Below are positions 43,306-54,940 of a stretch of DNA of 64,000 nucleotides, piece by piece. Position 1 is the stretch's first letter, and each line of letters opens with the position of its first letter. The stretch comes from Rhizophagus clarus (taxonomy: Eukaryota > Glomeromycota > Glomeromycetes > Glomerales > Glomeraceae). The stretch lies in assembly GCA_015698045.1 (NCBI GenBank), contig BLAL01000012.1, positions 1,302,001 to 1,366,000 on the forward strand. Reading direction: 5' to 3'. The position numbers and the translations under genes are program-made. The notes beneath the pieces are model-generated. The model searched no databases and was not told where the DNA came from. It saw only the letters and a list, made by a program, of their open reading frames with translations.

Positions 43306-44300
43306 ATGATCCAAAAATTTCTTTATTTACTATCAAATAAAGAAAAAACATGATATCAAAATTATTCGAAAATTCTGATTACCTTCCATTGATAGGTATT
43401 ACATTGATAATTTACGTGATAAATTTCATTTTAATATAAGAATTATAGCTTTAAATCGAGTATATTTCAAAAAGCTCTTTTTAACTTCATCAAAAAATCC
43501 ATATATTAAGAGATTTGCCGATAATAATGGTAAAGATTTTATGAATTAGGAATTATGGGTAAAGGAATTATATTTAATCAGGATTTAAATCATGAGGTTA
43601 TTTGGATAAATTATACCTTAAAGAAGGAGTTGTCAAAGAGAATAGAGAAAAAATGAATTTTTCTACATGATTTAATCAATTTATAAATGATGTAATTATC
43701 ACGTTATTAACTGGTGAAAGATCTTCTTATACGATGACTGGATATTTTAATGAACTCAGCGAGAATGAAAAGGCTGAACGACCATCCGCATTAATTGATG
43801 AGACTGTAAAATTTGTTCGTGCAATTCGTAAATATTTTATGGGTTTATTAATGTTTCAATTTGTTTCTCCTTTTTTACGGCATTAATTTCTATATTTTAA
43901 GGATAAATCTGATGATTTTATTCAAAACTTCAAATTCATGAATCAAAAAATGGATTCAATTATTAAGAGACGTAGAAAAGAAATAGAAAATACACCATCA
44001 GATAAGCCTTTAACAAACGACTTGCAAGTACCCCTCGTGATTTTAATTATAATAAAGCTAATTATAAAGAAGTTATGAGACCTATGACTGATCTTGAAAT
44101 GTGTGGCATCATATTTGATGGAATAATTGCTGGAACTGACATTGTGATCATATTTTTAGTGCTTTTTCCAATATTTCAATAAATTTGTGGTTTGATTATT
44201 AAATATAACGGTTCCATTTCTTGTCTTCAATAGACTGCGAATATGATTTCATACATTACCTATTATCTTGCACATTGTAATGACGGAAATCGATGGAGTC
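43306..44300 (+). pseudogene. Cytochrome P450 pseudogene
   Basis: The start MIQKFLYLLSNKEKT followed in another frame by SKLFENSDYLPLIGITLIIY gives the N-terminal anchor. Further on, in changing frames, are KNPYIKRFADNNGKDF, KGIIFNQDLNH, FNQFINDVIITLLTGERSSY, TMTGYFNELSENEKAERPSA, KFMNQKMDSIIKRRRKEIEN and an I-helix FDGIIAGTD. These strings match fungal microsomal P450s as I recall them from Rhizophagus. Several frameshifts, stops and a deletion after the anchor are visible. The heme-binding FxxGxRxCxG loop and K-helix ExxR are not found, so the C-terminal third is gone. P450s oxidise lipids and xenobiotics in the ER; this copy cannot work. Confidence 0.75.
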
Positions 44301-44531
44301 ATGTGATCAAGTAGATCATCAAATTAGGATAGGCAAATATATAATACGAAATTAATAGTCATTTTATTAGCGTAAAGAAGATTTTGAAGTGATTAGATCA
44401 TTTCTAAATTAATAGACTTTTTCACTCAATTTAGATTTTCGGTTGTACTGATCTTCAAGACTCAATATAAAATCGTCTGAATTAGGAAATGCACAATGTG
44501 AACTTGAGAAATGCGTTTTATAATAATGCTT
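44301..44531. other. AT-rich spacer
   Basis: Only diverged P450-flanking sequence; nothing recognised. Confidence 0.4.
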
Positions 44532-44549
44532 AAAGCTTAAAGCATTTAT
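44532..44549 (+). repeat. LINE target duplication, left
   Basis: AAAGCTTAAAGCATTTAT occurs here and again at 53603-53620 directly after the poly(A) tail. Confidence 0.85.
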
Positions 44550-44572
44550 GCGGTACTAAATCAGGAGGTTCA

Positions 44573-45028
44573 ATGCATGATAGAAATAATAATGTAATAA
44601 ATAATTTAAAAAATCAAATTCAAGAATTAACAAAACTGGTAGGAAAAGTAGTTCTTGAAAGTAAATCAATGAAAGAAGAATTAGTAAAATTAAAAGCGGA
44701 GCAAATCCAAAAGGATAATAATCAAAAGGAAAATAGAAATAATAAAAAAGGAGTTCACTTTAATATTAGTTCAAGTAGTAAACTCAATGATAATAATAAA
44801 TGTCTAAAAACTGATTCAAGTGATTCAGAAAAAGAAAAAGAAGAAAATATAAATATCTTTGAAAATAAATTGAAACAACAAGATAAATATTTAAATAATA
44901 TTGCAGAATCCTTATTAAATATTCAAAGTCAACTTGAAAAAATTGAATATAATAAAAAAGATGATGTATCTGTAGGGGGCAGTTACAACATCCATGATAA
45001 TGATGATGAATTAATAGATATCAATTAA
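44573..45028 (+). CDS. LINE ORF1, coiled-coil protein, 151 aa
   Basis: The ATG at 44573 opens a Lys/Glu/Asn-rich protein with an N-terminal coiled coil (NNLKNQIQELTKLVGKVVLE) and a second helical stretch (LNNIAESLLNIQSQLEKIEY). There is no zinc knuckle or RRM visible. LINE ORF1 proteins bind the element RNA and trimerise through coiled coils, which fits. The stop TAA is at 45026-45028 and the ORF2 ATG is at 45030, an arrangement suited to stop-and-reinitiate translation. Confidence 0.65.
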   Translation: MHDRNNNVINNLKNQIQELTKLVGKVVLESKSMKEELVKLKAEQIQKDNNQKENRNNKKGVHFNISSSSKLNDNNKCLKTDSSDSEKEKEENINIFENKLKQQDKYLNNIAESLLNIQSQLEKIEYNKKDDVSVGGSYNIHDNDDELIDIN

Positions 45029-45029
45029 T

Positions 45030-46951
45030 ATGATAAGTAATAGCAATAATATAACTAATACCAAACCAATATTTAATAATTTAAACCCCCATCATAATAC
45101 AATTAAAATAAAACAAAAAGAAAAAAGAAAAAAAAGAAAAAAGAAAAAAACAAACAACCTATTATATGATTTTTCATCAAATGAAAAAAAACAACAAAAT
45201 AATATTTTTAAAAATATAGCAACATTAAATATAAAACAAATGTCTATAATCAAACATCAATTATTATATGATTTAGCAGAAAGAGAAAATATAGATATAT
45301 TAGGCATTTCAGAAACAGGAATTTCAGATAAAAATATGAAGTTACATGCTATTAATAATAATAAATATAATATATACTACCACAACATTGGAGAAAACAA
45401 AGATAGTGGAGTAGCAATTATCATTAAAAAAGAATTATCAAAAAATATTAGCAAAATAGAGAAATATAAAGGGTGGATTATTTATATTGACCTTTATTAT
45501 ATACTTGAATTACTCTTAAATTTCTTTTCTTTCTAAAAAAAAGTGAATTTAGCAAAAGCAAATATTAGTAAAGAAATCATAGAAACAAATAAAGAAATAA
45601 TTAAAACAATAATTGATGGAAAAAGAAAAAATATGGAAATAGTAGTAATGGGTGATTTTAATCAACAATATGAAAAATATAATAATAGAAAACTCAGTAA
45701 TAAGATTACTACTAGAAAACATAAAATATTTAAAAAATTAGAAGAATTAAATATGAGAGATATGCAAAAAGAATTTAATAATAATGATAAAATTCAACCT
45801 ACTTTTATTGGTAATAATAATAGAAAATCAAGAATTGAGACAACAGAAAATATTTATTTAGAAACAATAAAATTTATAAATAAAAAACAACAATATATAA
45901 ATACAGATCACAATATGCTTCAATTTAAATTTAATGGTGAAGGAATTTGTGATAATTATTTACCACCATTACCATTTGTTGTAAAAAAGAAAGAAGTATT
46001 TTTATATAATGAATTATCAGATAAAAGTAAAGAAGAATTAAGAAATGAATTATCTTTTAAGCAAATTAAAAGTGATTATGATTTAAAATTTATGAATTTA
46101 GAAGAAAAATGGAATTTCTACAAACAAGAATTAATTAAAGCAAAACAAAAGCATATAACAAAAAAAGCAATTAAATTACAAAAAAATAATATAACTCCAA
46201 TTAAACAATCAGATAATTATAAAAATTTGAGATATATAATTTATATAAGAAGAAAAATTAAAGAAAGAAAGGACAAGAAAAATTAACAAAAAATTGGTTT
46301 GGACATAAAAAGAAAATAAAACAAATATTATATATGTATGAAGAACCTGAAGATAATTATATGATAATTAAATGTAAATTTATACCAAAAGTATTAATTA
46401 ATATATTTATAACAGAATTAAATACAATATATGAAAAAGTTTTAATAACGTTAAGATGTGAAATAGAAAAAATAAAAAAAGAAAAAATAGAAAAAGCAAT
46501 TGAAAGTCGATGCAAAGATTTAGAAGAAAACAAAAAACGTATGCTTGATAGTATAGCAGAATGTGAAATTAGAACTATCATAATTGATTGAGTATTAATA
46601 ACAGATGAAAAAGATCAAGATATTTTATTAACTAGACCAGAAGAAATTAAAAAGGAAGTAAATAGACATTTTCAGATGATTGCAGGTGTTGTTAATAAAG
46701 ATAAAAATATTCCTAATGATTGGTTAAATGAATATAATCCTAAAGAAGAAATTGATGAAAATATTTATAATAATGTATTACAACCAATAAGTACAATAGA
46801 ATGGGAAGCGACTATTAATAATCTTCCTAATGGAAAAGCTAGTGGACCTAGTTCAATGACTTATGATGATATCAAACTAGCATCAAAAGAATTTAACAAT
46901 ATTTTAAAAATGATAGTTAATGAAATTTTTGAGACACAAGTAATTCCAGCT
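45030..46951 (+). pseudogene. LINE ORF2 N-terminal half, AP endonuclease and RT start
   Basis: From an ATG at 45030 the frame encodes IATLNIKQMSIIKHQLLYDL, then GISETG, both typical of APE endonucleases. After a stop at about 45536, the same frame resumes and shows VVMGDFNQQYEK (GDFN motif) and NTDHNML (the DH motif). A stop at 46286 and a frame change to the segment at 46334-47002 follow. There the RT N-terminal motif NLPNGKASGPSSMTYDDI is seen. The region ends at the inserted TIR element. Confidence 0.8.
46942..46951. repeat. TIR-element target duplication AATTCCAGCT, left
   Basis: AATTCCAGCT occurs at 46942-46951 and 49597-49606. Removing the insert plus one copy restores VIPADWKKANIYPIPKP in the LINE reading frame. 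Confidence 0.85.
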
Positions 46952-47229
46952 AGTGTTCCGCAAACGATTTGGTTAAATCAAATCAATTCAGATTTGATTT
47001 GAAGTTTGATTTGATTCGATTTGATAATTTTGATTTGCAAATCAAATCCAAACTTCAAAACAAGATTTGAGTTCAAATCCAAATTAAAAAAAAAAGATTT
47101 GATTCGATTTCAAATCAAATTCAAATTAGCTTAAACTAATTCAATCAAATCTGAATCAAATCTGACAAATCCAAATCAAATCCAAATCAAATCAAATTAA
47201 ATATACATGACCTGGTTAAACGTAATTAC

Positions 47230-47265
47230 AGGATCCCAAACAATACTAATATAACTTACAAATGT
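47230..47265 (+). repeat. Internal inverted repeat, left arm
   Basis: GTAATTACAGGATCCCAAAC and the following AATACTAATATAACT match the inverse of about 49061-49096 with two or three differences. It may mark an older element nested within the outer one. Confidence 0.75.
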
Positions 47266-47340
47266 ATAAAGGCAGGGTCATGTGACTTGCTAATCTAATC
47301 AGATAATCCGAATATCCGATCTTTTTTTTAATCATTTATC

Positions 47341-48830
47341 AGTTTATTTTGTAGTGTTGCCAGACGAAAGGCATGACCGGACTTTTGGAATTAAGGTAAG
47401 AAGTGTTTTTCGGTGTTTTTTTTAACTAATTAATTAATTATTTTTTATTTTTATTTTTTGTAGTGTTGTCAGACAAAAGGCATGACCGGACTTTTGGAAT
47501 TAATGTAAGGGAGGGGTTGGGGAGGTGTTTCGTTGTTTTTTTAATTAATTTAAGTATTAACTTTTTTTTTACTTTTTGTAGTGTTGCCAGACAAAAAGCA
47601 CGACCGGACTTTTGGAATTAAGGTAAGGGAGGGTGGGGAAGTGTTTTTCGGTGTTTTTTTAACTATTTAATTAATTATTTTTTTTTTATTTTTTTGTAGT
47701 GTTGCCAGATGAAAAGCACGACTGGATGTTTGGAATTAAGGTAAGGGAGGGTGAGAAGTGTTTTTCAGTATTTTTTTTAACTAATTAATTAATTATTTTT
47801 TATTTTTATTTTTTGTAGTGTTGCCGGATGAAAGGCACGACCAGACTTTTGGAATTAAGGTAAGGGAGGGTTGGGGGAGGTGTTTCGTTGTTTTTTTTTA
47901 ATTAATTAAGTATTAACCTTTTTTTTATTTTTTTGTAGTATTGCCGGACAAAAAGCACGACCGGACTTTTGGAATTAAGGTAAGGGAGGGTGGGGGAAGT
48001 GTTTTTCAGTATTTTTTTTTAACTAATTAATTGTTTTTTTTTTATTTTTTTGTAGTGTTGCCGGACGAAAAGCATGACCGGACTTTTGGAATTAAGGTAA
48101 GGGAGGGTGGGAAGTGTTTTTCGGTGTTTTTTTTAACTATTTAATTAATTATTTTTTTTTTATTTTTTTGTAGTGTTGCCAGACGAAATGCATGACCGGA
48201 CTTTTGGAATTAAGGTAAGGGAGGGGTTGGGGGAGGTGTTTCGTTGTTTTTTTTAATTAATTAAGTAATAACTTTTTTTTTTACTTTTTGTAGTGTTGCC
48301 AGATGAAAAGCACGACCAGACTTTTGGAATTAAGGTAAGGGAGGGTTGGGGGAGGTGTTTCGTTATTTTTTTTAATTAATTAAGTATTAACCTTTTTTTT
48401 ATTTTTTTGTAGTGTTGCCAGACGAAAAGCATGACCGGACTTTTGGAATTAAGGTAAGGGAGGGTAAGGGAAGTGTTTTTCGGTATTTTTTTTAACTAAT
48501 TAATTGTTTTTTTTTATTTTTTTGTAGTGTTACCAGACGAAAAGCACGACCGGACTTTTGGAATTAAGGTAAGGGAGGGTTGGGGGAGGTGTTTCGTTGT
48601 TTTTTTTTTTAATTAATTAAGTATTGATTTTTTTTTTTATTTTTTGTAATGTTGCCAGACGAAAAGCACGACCGGACTTTTGGAATTAAGGTAAAGGAGG
48701 GTGGGGAAAGTGTTTTTCGGTATTTTTTTAACAAATTAATTATTTTTTTTTTTATTTTTTGTAGTGTTGCCGGGCAAAAAACACGACCAGACTTTTGGAA
48801 TTAGGGTATTAAAACACAAAAAAGAATAAT
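47341..48830 (+). repeat. 13-unit tandem array, about 118-bp unit, with splice-like flanked 41-nt cores
   Basis: Cores start at 47355, 47464, 47582, 47700, 47819, 47939, 48056, 48174, 48294, 48413, 48528, 48650 and 48765. Each core runs from TGTTGCCAGACG to GGACTTTTGGAATTAAG. It is preceded by a T-rich tract ending TTTTTGTAG and followed by GTAAGGGAGGG, matching splice acceptor and donor consensus. One reading of the core gives LPDEKHDRTFGIK, with mostly conservative variants between units. One unit has GTAA instead of GTAG, and the last lacks the GTAAG donor. Between cores lie poly(T) and TTAATTAATTA tracts. Confidence 0.9.
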
Positions 48831-49060
48831 AAAAATAAATAAATTTGGTATAAAATACTGAAAAAAAGTGAAAAAATAAATAAATTTTGGTAAATACCGA
48901 GTAATTTAATTTACCGAAATTAGTATTTTTTAAAAATAAATCTACGTATATCTATTATAAACTCTACACAAACATAATATCCCAAATTGACCGATCTACG
49001 CAAACTCAATTTGTAGGTTTAAAAAGTAATTTCATATAAACTCTAAGCAAACCCGTATGT

Positions 49061-49096
49061 GAGTTATATTGGTATTATTTGGGATCCTGTAATTAC
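49061..49096 (-). repeat. Internal inverted repeat, right arm
   Basis: Inverse of 47230-47265, ending GGGATCCTGTAATTAC. Confidence 0.75.
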
Positions 49097-49606
49097 CATA
49101 AATATTATTGGTAGTTACTGCAACCACATGATGTCCAACCCTCCTTAAACACACTAAAGAAATACGTTTTGCAACATTTTTTTATTAATAATGCGTTGCA
49201 AAATGCATTTTTTATTTAAATAATTAAAAAAAACATTTCGCAATGTTTTTTTTATTAGTATTGTGTTGCGAAACGCATTTTTTTATTAAATTAATTTAAA
49301 AAAAATGTTTCACAACATTTTTATTAATATTGTGTTGCAAACCGCATTTTTTTATTTAAAATTCAACAAATCAAACCAAATCACAAATCTATTTGAATGA
49401 ATTTGATTTGATTTGAATTTGAATTTGATTTGAATCAAATCAAATTTAAATCAAATCAAATCAAATTCGAATCAAATTTCAAATCAGATTTGAATGGTTT
49501 GATTCAAATCTGAATTCAAACTTTTCAGATTTGATTTGATCAAATCAAATTTCAAATCTAACCTGATTTGGTCTAATTTGATTTGTGCGGAACACTAATT
49601 CCAGCT

Positions 49607-52600
49607 GATTGGAAAAAGGCAAATATTTATCCGATACCAAAGCCTATACCCTGGGGTTCCAATTGATTAATACAAGACCAATTACATTATTAGAATCTGC
49701 AAGAAAGTTAATGATGAAAATTATAACTAATAGACTTTCAAAAATAATACAAGAAAAAAATGTATTACAAGGATTTCAATTTGCTGGATTACCTTTAGCA
49801 TCAACTTTTGAACCTTTAAGAATCCTTAATGAAATTATACAACATGCCAATGAATATGATAAAGATTTATGGCTTTTAGCATTAGATATGTCAAAAGCCT
49901 ATGATCGGGTTAATATATTTATGTTGGAAAAATCTTTAAAAAGAATTAAAATTCCAATAAAATTAATTAACATAATTAAAGAATTATTCTTAGGAAGAAG
50001 TAATCAAGTATTTACATCAGTAGGATTAACAGAACCATACAATGTAAATATAGGAATAGATCAAGGGGAAATAATATCACCACTACTCTGGTGTATATAT
50101 TATGATCCACTCTTAACAAAAATATATTGGATATAAATTAACAGGAAGAAAAGTATTAAATATTTATGAAAATATACAACAAAATATTTGTACAACAATT
50201 CCTGGACTCTCGTACATGGATGACACAAACTTCATCTCAGATAATCAAATTGAATTGGAAAGTATTTTGAAAATAGCCGATTCATTTTATAATTTAAATG
50301 ATATAAAAATAAATAAAGAGAAATGTTCATGGGTCACACTTAGCTGAGCTGGGGGGGTTATTTAGGTGTTGTATAAAATATTTGATTTCGAATATTTAAC
50401 AATAAAAATAACACGACCTTTGAAAAAAAAAAAAAAAAAAAAAAAATAAAGAGAAATCTGATTTATTATTAAGAAAAAAGAAAAAAGCAAAATTAGAAGA
50501 TGAAGTATTAATTAAATTTGGGAATAATGAGATTAAATTAAATCCAATAAAAGCAAATGGATCAATCCGAATTCTTGGTGTATGGTTCAATGCATATAAT
50601 CAAAGAAAACATATCATTAATCAAATTAAAGAAGAAATTCAAAATGTAAATAACAATATGTTAAAGAAAAAAGCAGTTACAGATAAACAGATGATGTATG
50701 TTTTTAATGCATTAATTCTACCAAAAATAGAATATCGTATCCAACTTACGATTCTAACAAATGATGAATGTAATAACTTGATAAAACCAATAAGAAAAAC
50801 CTTTAAAAATAAACTTCATTTGGCATCAACAATTCCTAATTCAATAATAGAATATAACCTTTTATATGATTTGAGACAGATAAATGATAATCATATTCAA
50901 TCAAAGGTTACTAACTTTTTTATACAAATAAATGACAAAGGAATCTTAGGGAAAATAACTAAGATAAGATTATATAATGTATAAGAACATTTATTATTAG
51001 ATGATAATCCTTTATATGTGTTCTCATTAAGAAATATTAAAAAATTAAAAAAAATAGAAAAAAAAATAAAAAATAACTTTATAATTGAAAATTTAATATT
51101 ATTAAGAAAAAACAATTTAAGTATTGATGAAAATATAGAAAAAAGTTGGTTTAATAATTTTAAAATAAAAGGAGGTAAAAAGAAAATCTATGAAGTAGTT
51201 TCAGATGAAACATATGTAAGTAATTTTAAGGAATTGAAAAAACATAATATAATTTTTTTAGATTAAATCACTTCATTAAAAGGAGATAAGCTATTAAGTT
51301 GGAAAGAAATGAATAATAAGAAATATATTAAAAAAGGAATTAAAGGACGAATGTTACCAGAACCAAAAAATTATTATAAAATAAGAAAAGAAATAACATA
51401 TAGTAAAGAAAATAGTAAAATAAGAGTAGAATTACAAGAAATGGATATGATTACAAATATAAAAGGTTATGAATTATATTCAGTAATAACTGATCCAACA
51501 TCAAAAGAATAGTAATGACAATTAAAGATAATATAATATTAGGAAAAGTAATTGTAGTAAAACAACGAGAAACTTATATTCAACATCATCAAATTATTTC
51601 ACATGAAAAAGACATAAATATAATAATTAAAAAGTGTGAAGGATGTAATAAAAATGAAGATACTTATTTTAAACAAAAAAATAAATGTGTAATAATGCAA
51701 AATAATGATAAAGTGTTTTTCGTAGAAGACAGAAAATGTAATATAAAGAATTTTGGAAATAATGCTATAATATTAGAAGATATCCAGTTATCAAATATTG
51801 AGCAATTATTATATGGTAATGAAATATTTTCTTATGAACCAATGGCATATATAGCAGATGATTGTAGAATTGAAGAAAATAATGTCAAAGATATTATTTC
51901 ATTATATTTAGATAATTCATTAGATCGTGAAAAACTAATTATAATTAAAGAAAAATTAAAATTAATAAAGAATAATATAATATATATTGATGGTTCTGTC
52001 AAGAATAATGGTACTAAAGAATGTGAATCAATTTTTGGCACAATTTTTTATAATGAAAACTTTATAGAAATAGCTGAATTTTATTCAACATATGAAAATT
52101 GGATATCATCTAATAAAGCAGAAACATTAGCATTATTAATTGCATTAATTGTACAACCAGAAAATGGAGAAGTTAAAATTTTCACAGATAGCATAATAGT
52201 ATTTAATAACTTTATGTTAATTAAAGAAAAACATTATAATTTAACTCCAAGACAAATATTTAAATTAGCCTCAAATAATACATTATGGACAACAATTATG
52301 GATATTATTAAAAAATTAAAATTAAAAGTTGATGTATTAAAAATAAATGCTCATTCAGAAGATAAATATAATGGAGAGAATAAAAGAACAATATGTAAAT
52401 ATAGGAAGAATGGGAATTAATATAAAAGGTTCAACAGACATTATTCCATATGTACCAAAATGAAGAAATATAGTTATAGAGAAAAACCTTAGAAAATTTA
52501 TGACAAATATAACCTGTACAAAAGGTCTAGAAAAGTTCCTAAATCAAAATCGTAATAATAAATATAGGAAATTACAAGTAGACTGGAACATCACCTTTGC

Positions 52601-53309
52601 ATATCTAAAAGGTAATGAAACTTATTATACAACAACTTTTAAAGATTGCAGAAGAAAAAGAATAAAAATCCAGAGACTAATGGAAGAAATACCAACCATT
52701 GAACAGATGAAAAAATCTCAATATAATATATATAAAAAATGGAAATGTGTTCAATGTAATAGGAAAAAAAAAACTTTTATTCATGTATGGAAATGTAATA
52801 AGAATAAAAAAATATTAAGAAAAATTCAAAAAATAGGTTTAAAATATCTTATAAGATTAATAAATGAAATATCAGATAATAATATAGAAATAAGAATAGA
52901 AGATTTTGAGCAATTATTTATATTTAAAATAATTGATGATAATCAAAATCTTTCCTTTATTGGTGTAATTAAAAGAATTTTTCCACTGGAATTAACAGAT
53001 CTAATTAAAACTAATATTGGAAATCAGACAAAAAAAATCATAGAAATAGGAAAAAAATTTTTAGAATTTGTGTTTGATATATTACATAAAAAGATATGGA
53101 AACCACATTGTAAAAAAATGAAGAAAAAGGAAAAAAAAAAAAAGATCACCAAAAAAATGAAAAAAATGAGAAGTTATGATAAAAATCAGAAAAAAATAGT
53201 ATCAACTAATCAAATTAATAAATATGTTAATTTGGGTGGATTAATAGATAACATATACTTTGGGAAAAATATATTGGATTTTATAGTATATGTAAACCTA
53301 GTTAGATAG
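49607..53309 (+). pseudogene. LINE ORF2 C-terminal half: RT, RNase H, zinc motif
   Basis: After the insertion the RT continues: DWKKANIYPIPKP, then, after a frame change near 49650, NTRPITLLESARKLMMKIIT, LALDMSKAYDRVN, IDQGEIISPLLW, and the catalytic SYMDDTNFIS at about 50213. A SINE-like insert interrupts at 50325. The thumb region follows (SIRILGVWFNAYNQRKH) with stops near 50984, 51266 and 51512. RNase H is seen at about 51970-52370 (IIYIDGSVKNNG, KAETLALLIAL, FTDSIIVF, INAHSEDKYN). The terminal ORF carries a CVQCNRKKKTFIHVWKC zinc motif. Confidence 0.85.
50325..50444 (+). mobile_element. SINE-like insertion, 120 bp
   Basis: The insert ends in an A run of about 24 bases and is flanked by AATAAAGAGAAAT (50312-50324 and 50445-50457). 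Near its start TTAGCTGAGCTGGG resembles a tRNA-type A box and, about 45 bp later, ATTTCGAATATT resembles a weak B box. This fits a tRNA-derived SINE mobilised by LINE machinery. The A/B boxes are imperfect, so a short retroposed RNA of another kind is possible. Confidence 0.7.
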
Positions 53310-53602
53310 AAAGAATTTATTTATAATAATTTTATTTATTTTTATTTTATTTTTTACTTTAGATTATTTTCTTTATTTTGTCCAGTTTCTGGATAAGTAG
53401 TATTTTTATTCTTTCTTTTATTTATCATCTAACCTGGTTTAACAGATAATTAATTTCTTAGAAATTTTTTATTAGTTAGGATAAACTAGAATTGTAGTCG
53501 TATATAGTTTTTTTATAAACTATAAGACCTAATCAGTTTTCCAACATGTACCTTAAAATCCTATTTTGAATAAAATTGAATTGTTTACCAGTAAAAAAAA
53601 AA
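53310..53602 (+). other. LINE 3' UTR and poly(A)
   Basis: Non-coding tail of the LINE ending in about 13 A's, followed by the second copy of the 18-bp duplication at 53603-53620. Confidence 0.75.
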
Positions 53603-53620
53603 AAAGCTTAAAGCATTTAT

Positions 53621-54930
53621 ACCTAATGATTAATGTATATGCTTATACTTAGGCTTCTTTTGATATCAAAAGAGTAAAATCGCGATTTAGGCCTTCCTGT
53701 GCCACTTTCATTGCATGTTTAGTTGAGTCATCAAATAATAGGTTTTTGTAAATTTTTTTAATTTTGTTGATCTTTTGACAATCATTAATTAAAAAATCGT
53801 AGGAAAAAATGAAATATTGTTGATAAATTATTAAAAAAATCATTTTAATTAATTAAATACTTTATTTTTTTAAAAAGAAAAATTCATATGAATTTTTCTA
53901 ATAGGTTTTTTTTGTAAACAGAGTTTAATTTTACTGATTTATAAGTTTTTTTTTCTAAACAATAAATCAAAACTTTTTAAAAAAAATTTACGCGGATATT
54001 TATTTTTTATGTTTTTTTTTGAATAATAACTAATTTATTTTATTTTTTTTTTTTTGATAATATCCGTTTAGAAAAAGATTATTAATATTTTTTTAATTGT
54101 CATTTAAAAAGAATAATTGTAACAAATTTTCTTAGACTTAAATTAATTTAAATATTTTTTTTTTATCAATTATTGTTTAAAAGAATGCAGCAGAAATATA
54201 AAAATCAATATTTATCATTAAAATTACAAAATTTTTGTTTACTATTAAAAATGATGGATTTAGGATTTGATTTTTTTTTGAATTGAATTGTTAAAATAGA
54301 CAGCAACAGCTTCATATTACAACTCCCATATGAATAAAGAACAAAATATTGATGAAGACGACTTGATAATAGCGATGGTGATAATTATGCAGATAAAAAT
54401 GATAATAATGGCAATAAAAACAAAAAGAAAGAAATGAAGTGAAACCAAGTACTGAAGAAAAATGAAATTAAATAGGATGCTCTTATTTCTCAATGAATCG
54501 AAGAGGTGTTAATTATGAAAATCGGACTGCAAATAGTGATGATGAACTGCTGCTTAATGGAGATTTTGACAATGATTTTTCAGTAAAAACACGTAATATT
54601 CATCTAGCAGATGATCGATATGCAAAATGGAAATTCCCTTCTTTTTACAAATAGTTTAGAGCTGCCTACATATGTTGAATTTTCTTTCTGATAATGAATG
54701 AACTGTTATTTTCATTAAAATCTTAATTTTATTTCATTAAATTTTTTTTGAAATTTTTTGTTTTAATTTTCATTAATTTTTTTTGTTTTTTTAACGAGTT
54801 AAATTTTTGATAATATGAATTAATTTATAGAGATATTTAAAAATAAATAATTAACAAATTTATAGCGCATTTATTTTATTAAAATAAATTTAACATTTAA
54901 ATTTTAAATTATAAAAAATAAAAAAAACAA
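53621..54930. other. AT-rich spacer with one exon-like remnant
   Basis: Mostly homopolymer-rich DNA. At about 54496-54650 a short plus-strand stretch has codon-like composition (MNRRGVNYENRTANSDDELL, then HLADDRYAKWKFP) but no supporting frame either side. It could be the fossil of a host exon. I do not recognise it. Confidence 0.35.
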
Positions 54931-54940
54931 ATGCCTGGTT

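Larger units (their letters stand above)
46952..49596. mobile_element. Non-autonomous TIR element, 2645 bp, Mutator-like by duplication length
   Basis: Ends are AGTGTTCCGC and GCGGAACACT, flanked by a 10-bp duplication, a length typical of Mutator-like elements (9-11 bp). Subterminal regions are dense in TCAAATCAAATC/GATTTGATTTG, forming long foldback arms. Internally there is a second inverted pair beginning GTAATTACAGGATCCCAAA (47230 and 49096), a 13-unit tandem array and, at 49150-49345, GCAACATTTT/ACGTTTTGC palindromes. No transposase is encoded. Confidence 0.8.
44550..53602 (+). mobile_element. Non-LTR retrotransposon (APE/RT/RNase H LINE), full length but decayed
   Basis: The element is bounded by an 18-bp duplication (AAAGCTTAAAGCATTTAT) and ends in a short poly(A). 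It carries ORF1 and ORF2 in sense, with ORF2 starting one base after the ORF1 stop. ORF2 contains an AP-type endonuclease, reverse transcriptase, RNase H and a C-terminal zinc motif. Two insertions interrupt it: a 2.65-kb TIR element and a 120-bp SINE-like insert. Without them it is about 6.3 kb. Several stops and frame changes in ORF2 show that it is dead. Confidence 0.9.

Noticed and set aside
47341-48830. CRISPR-like array
   Set aside because: The regular repeats tempted this reading, but the spacers are also repeats (poly-T and TTAATTAA), the genome is eukaryotic and no cas genes are present.
47230-49096. Complete inner transposon with its own target duplication
   Set aside because: The inverted pair is clear, but I could not find a matching duplication directly outside it.
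53649-53843. 64-aa minus-strand frame as a gene
   Set aside because: Short, with no recognisable domain (LFDDSTKHAMKVAQEGL); it could be an exon fossil but has no flanking exons.
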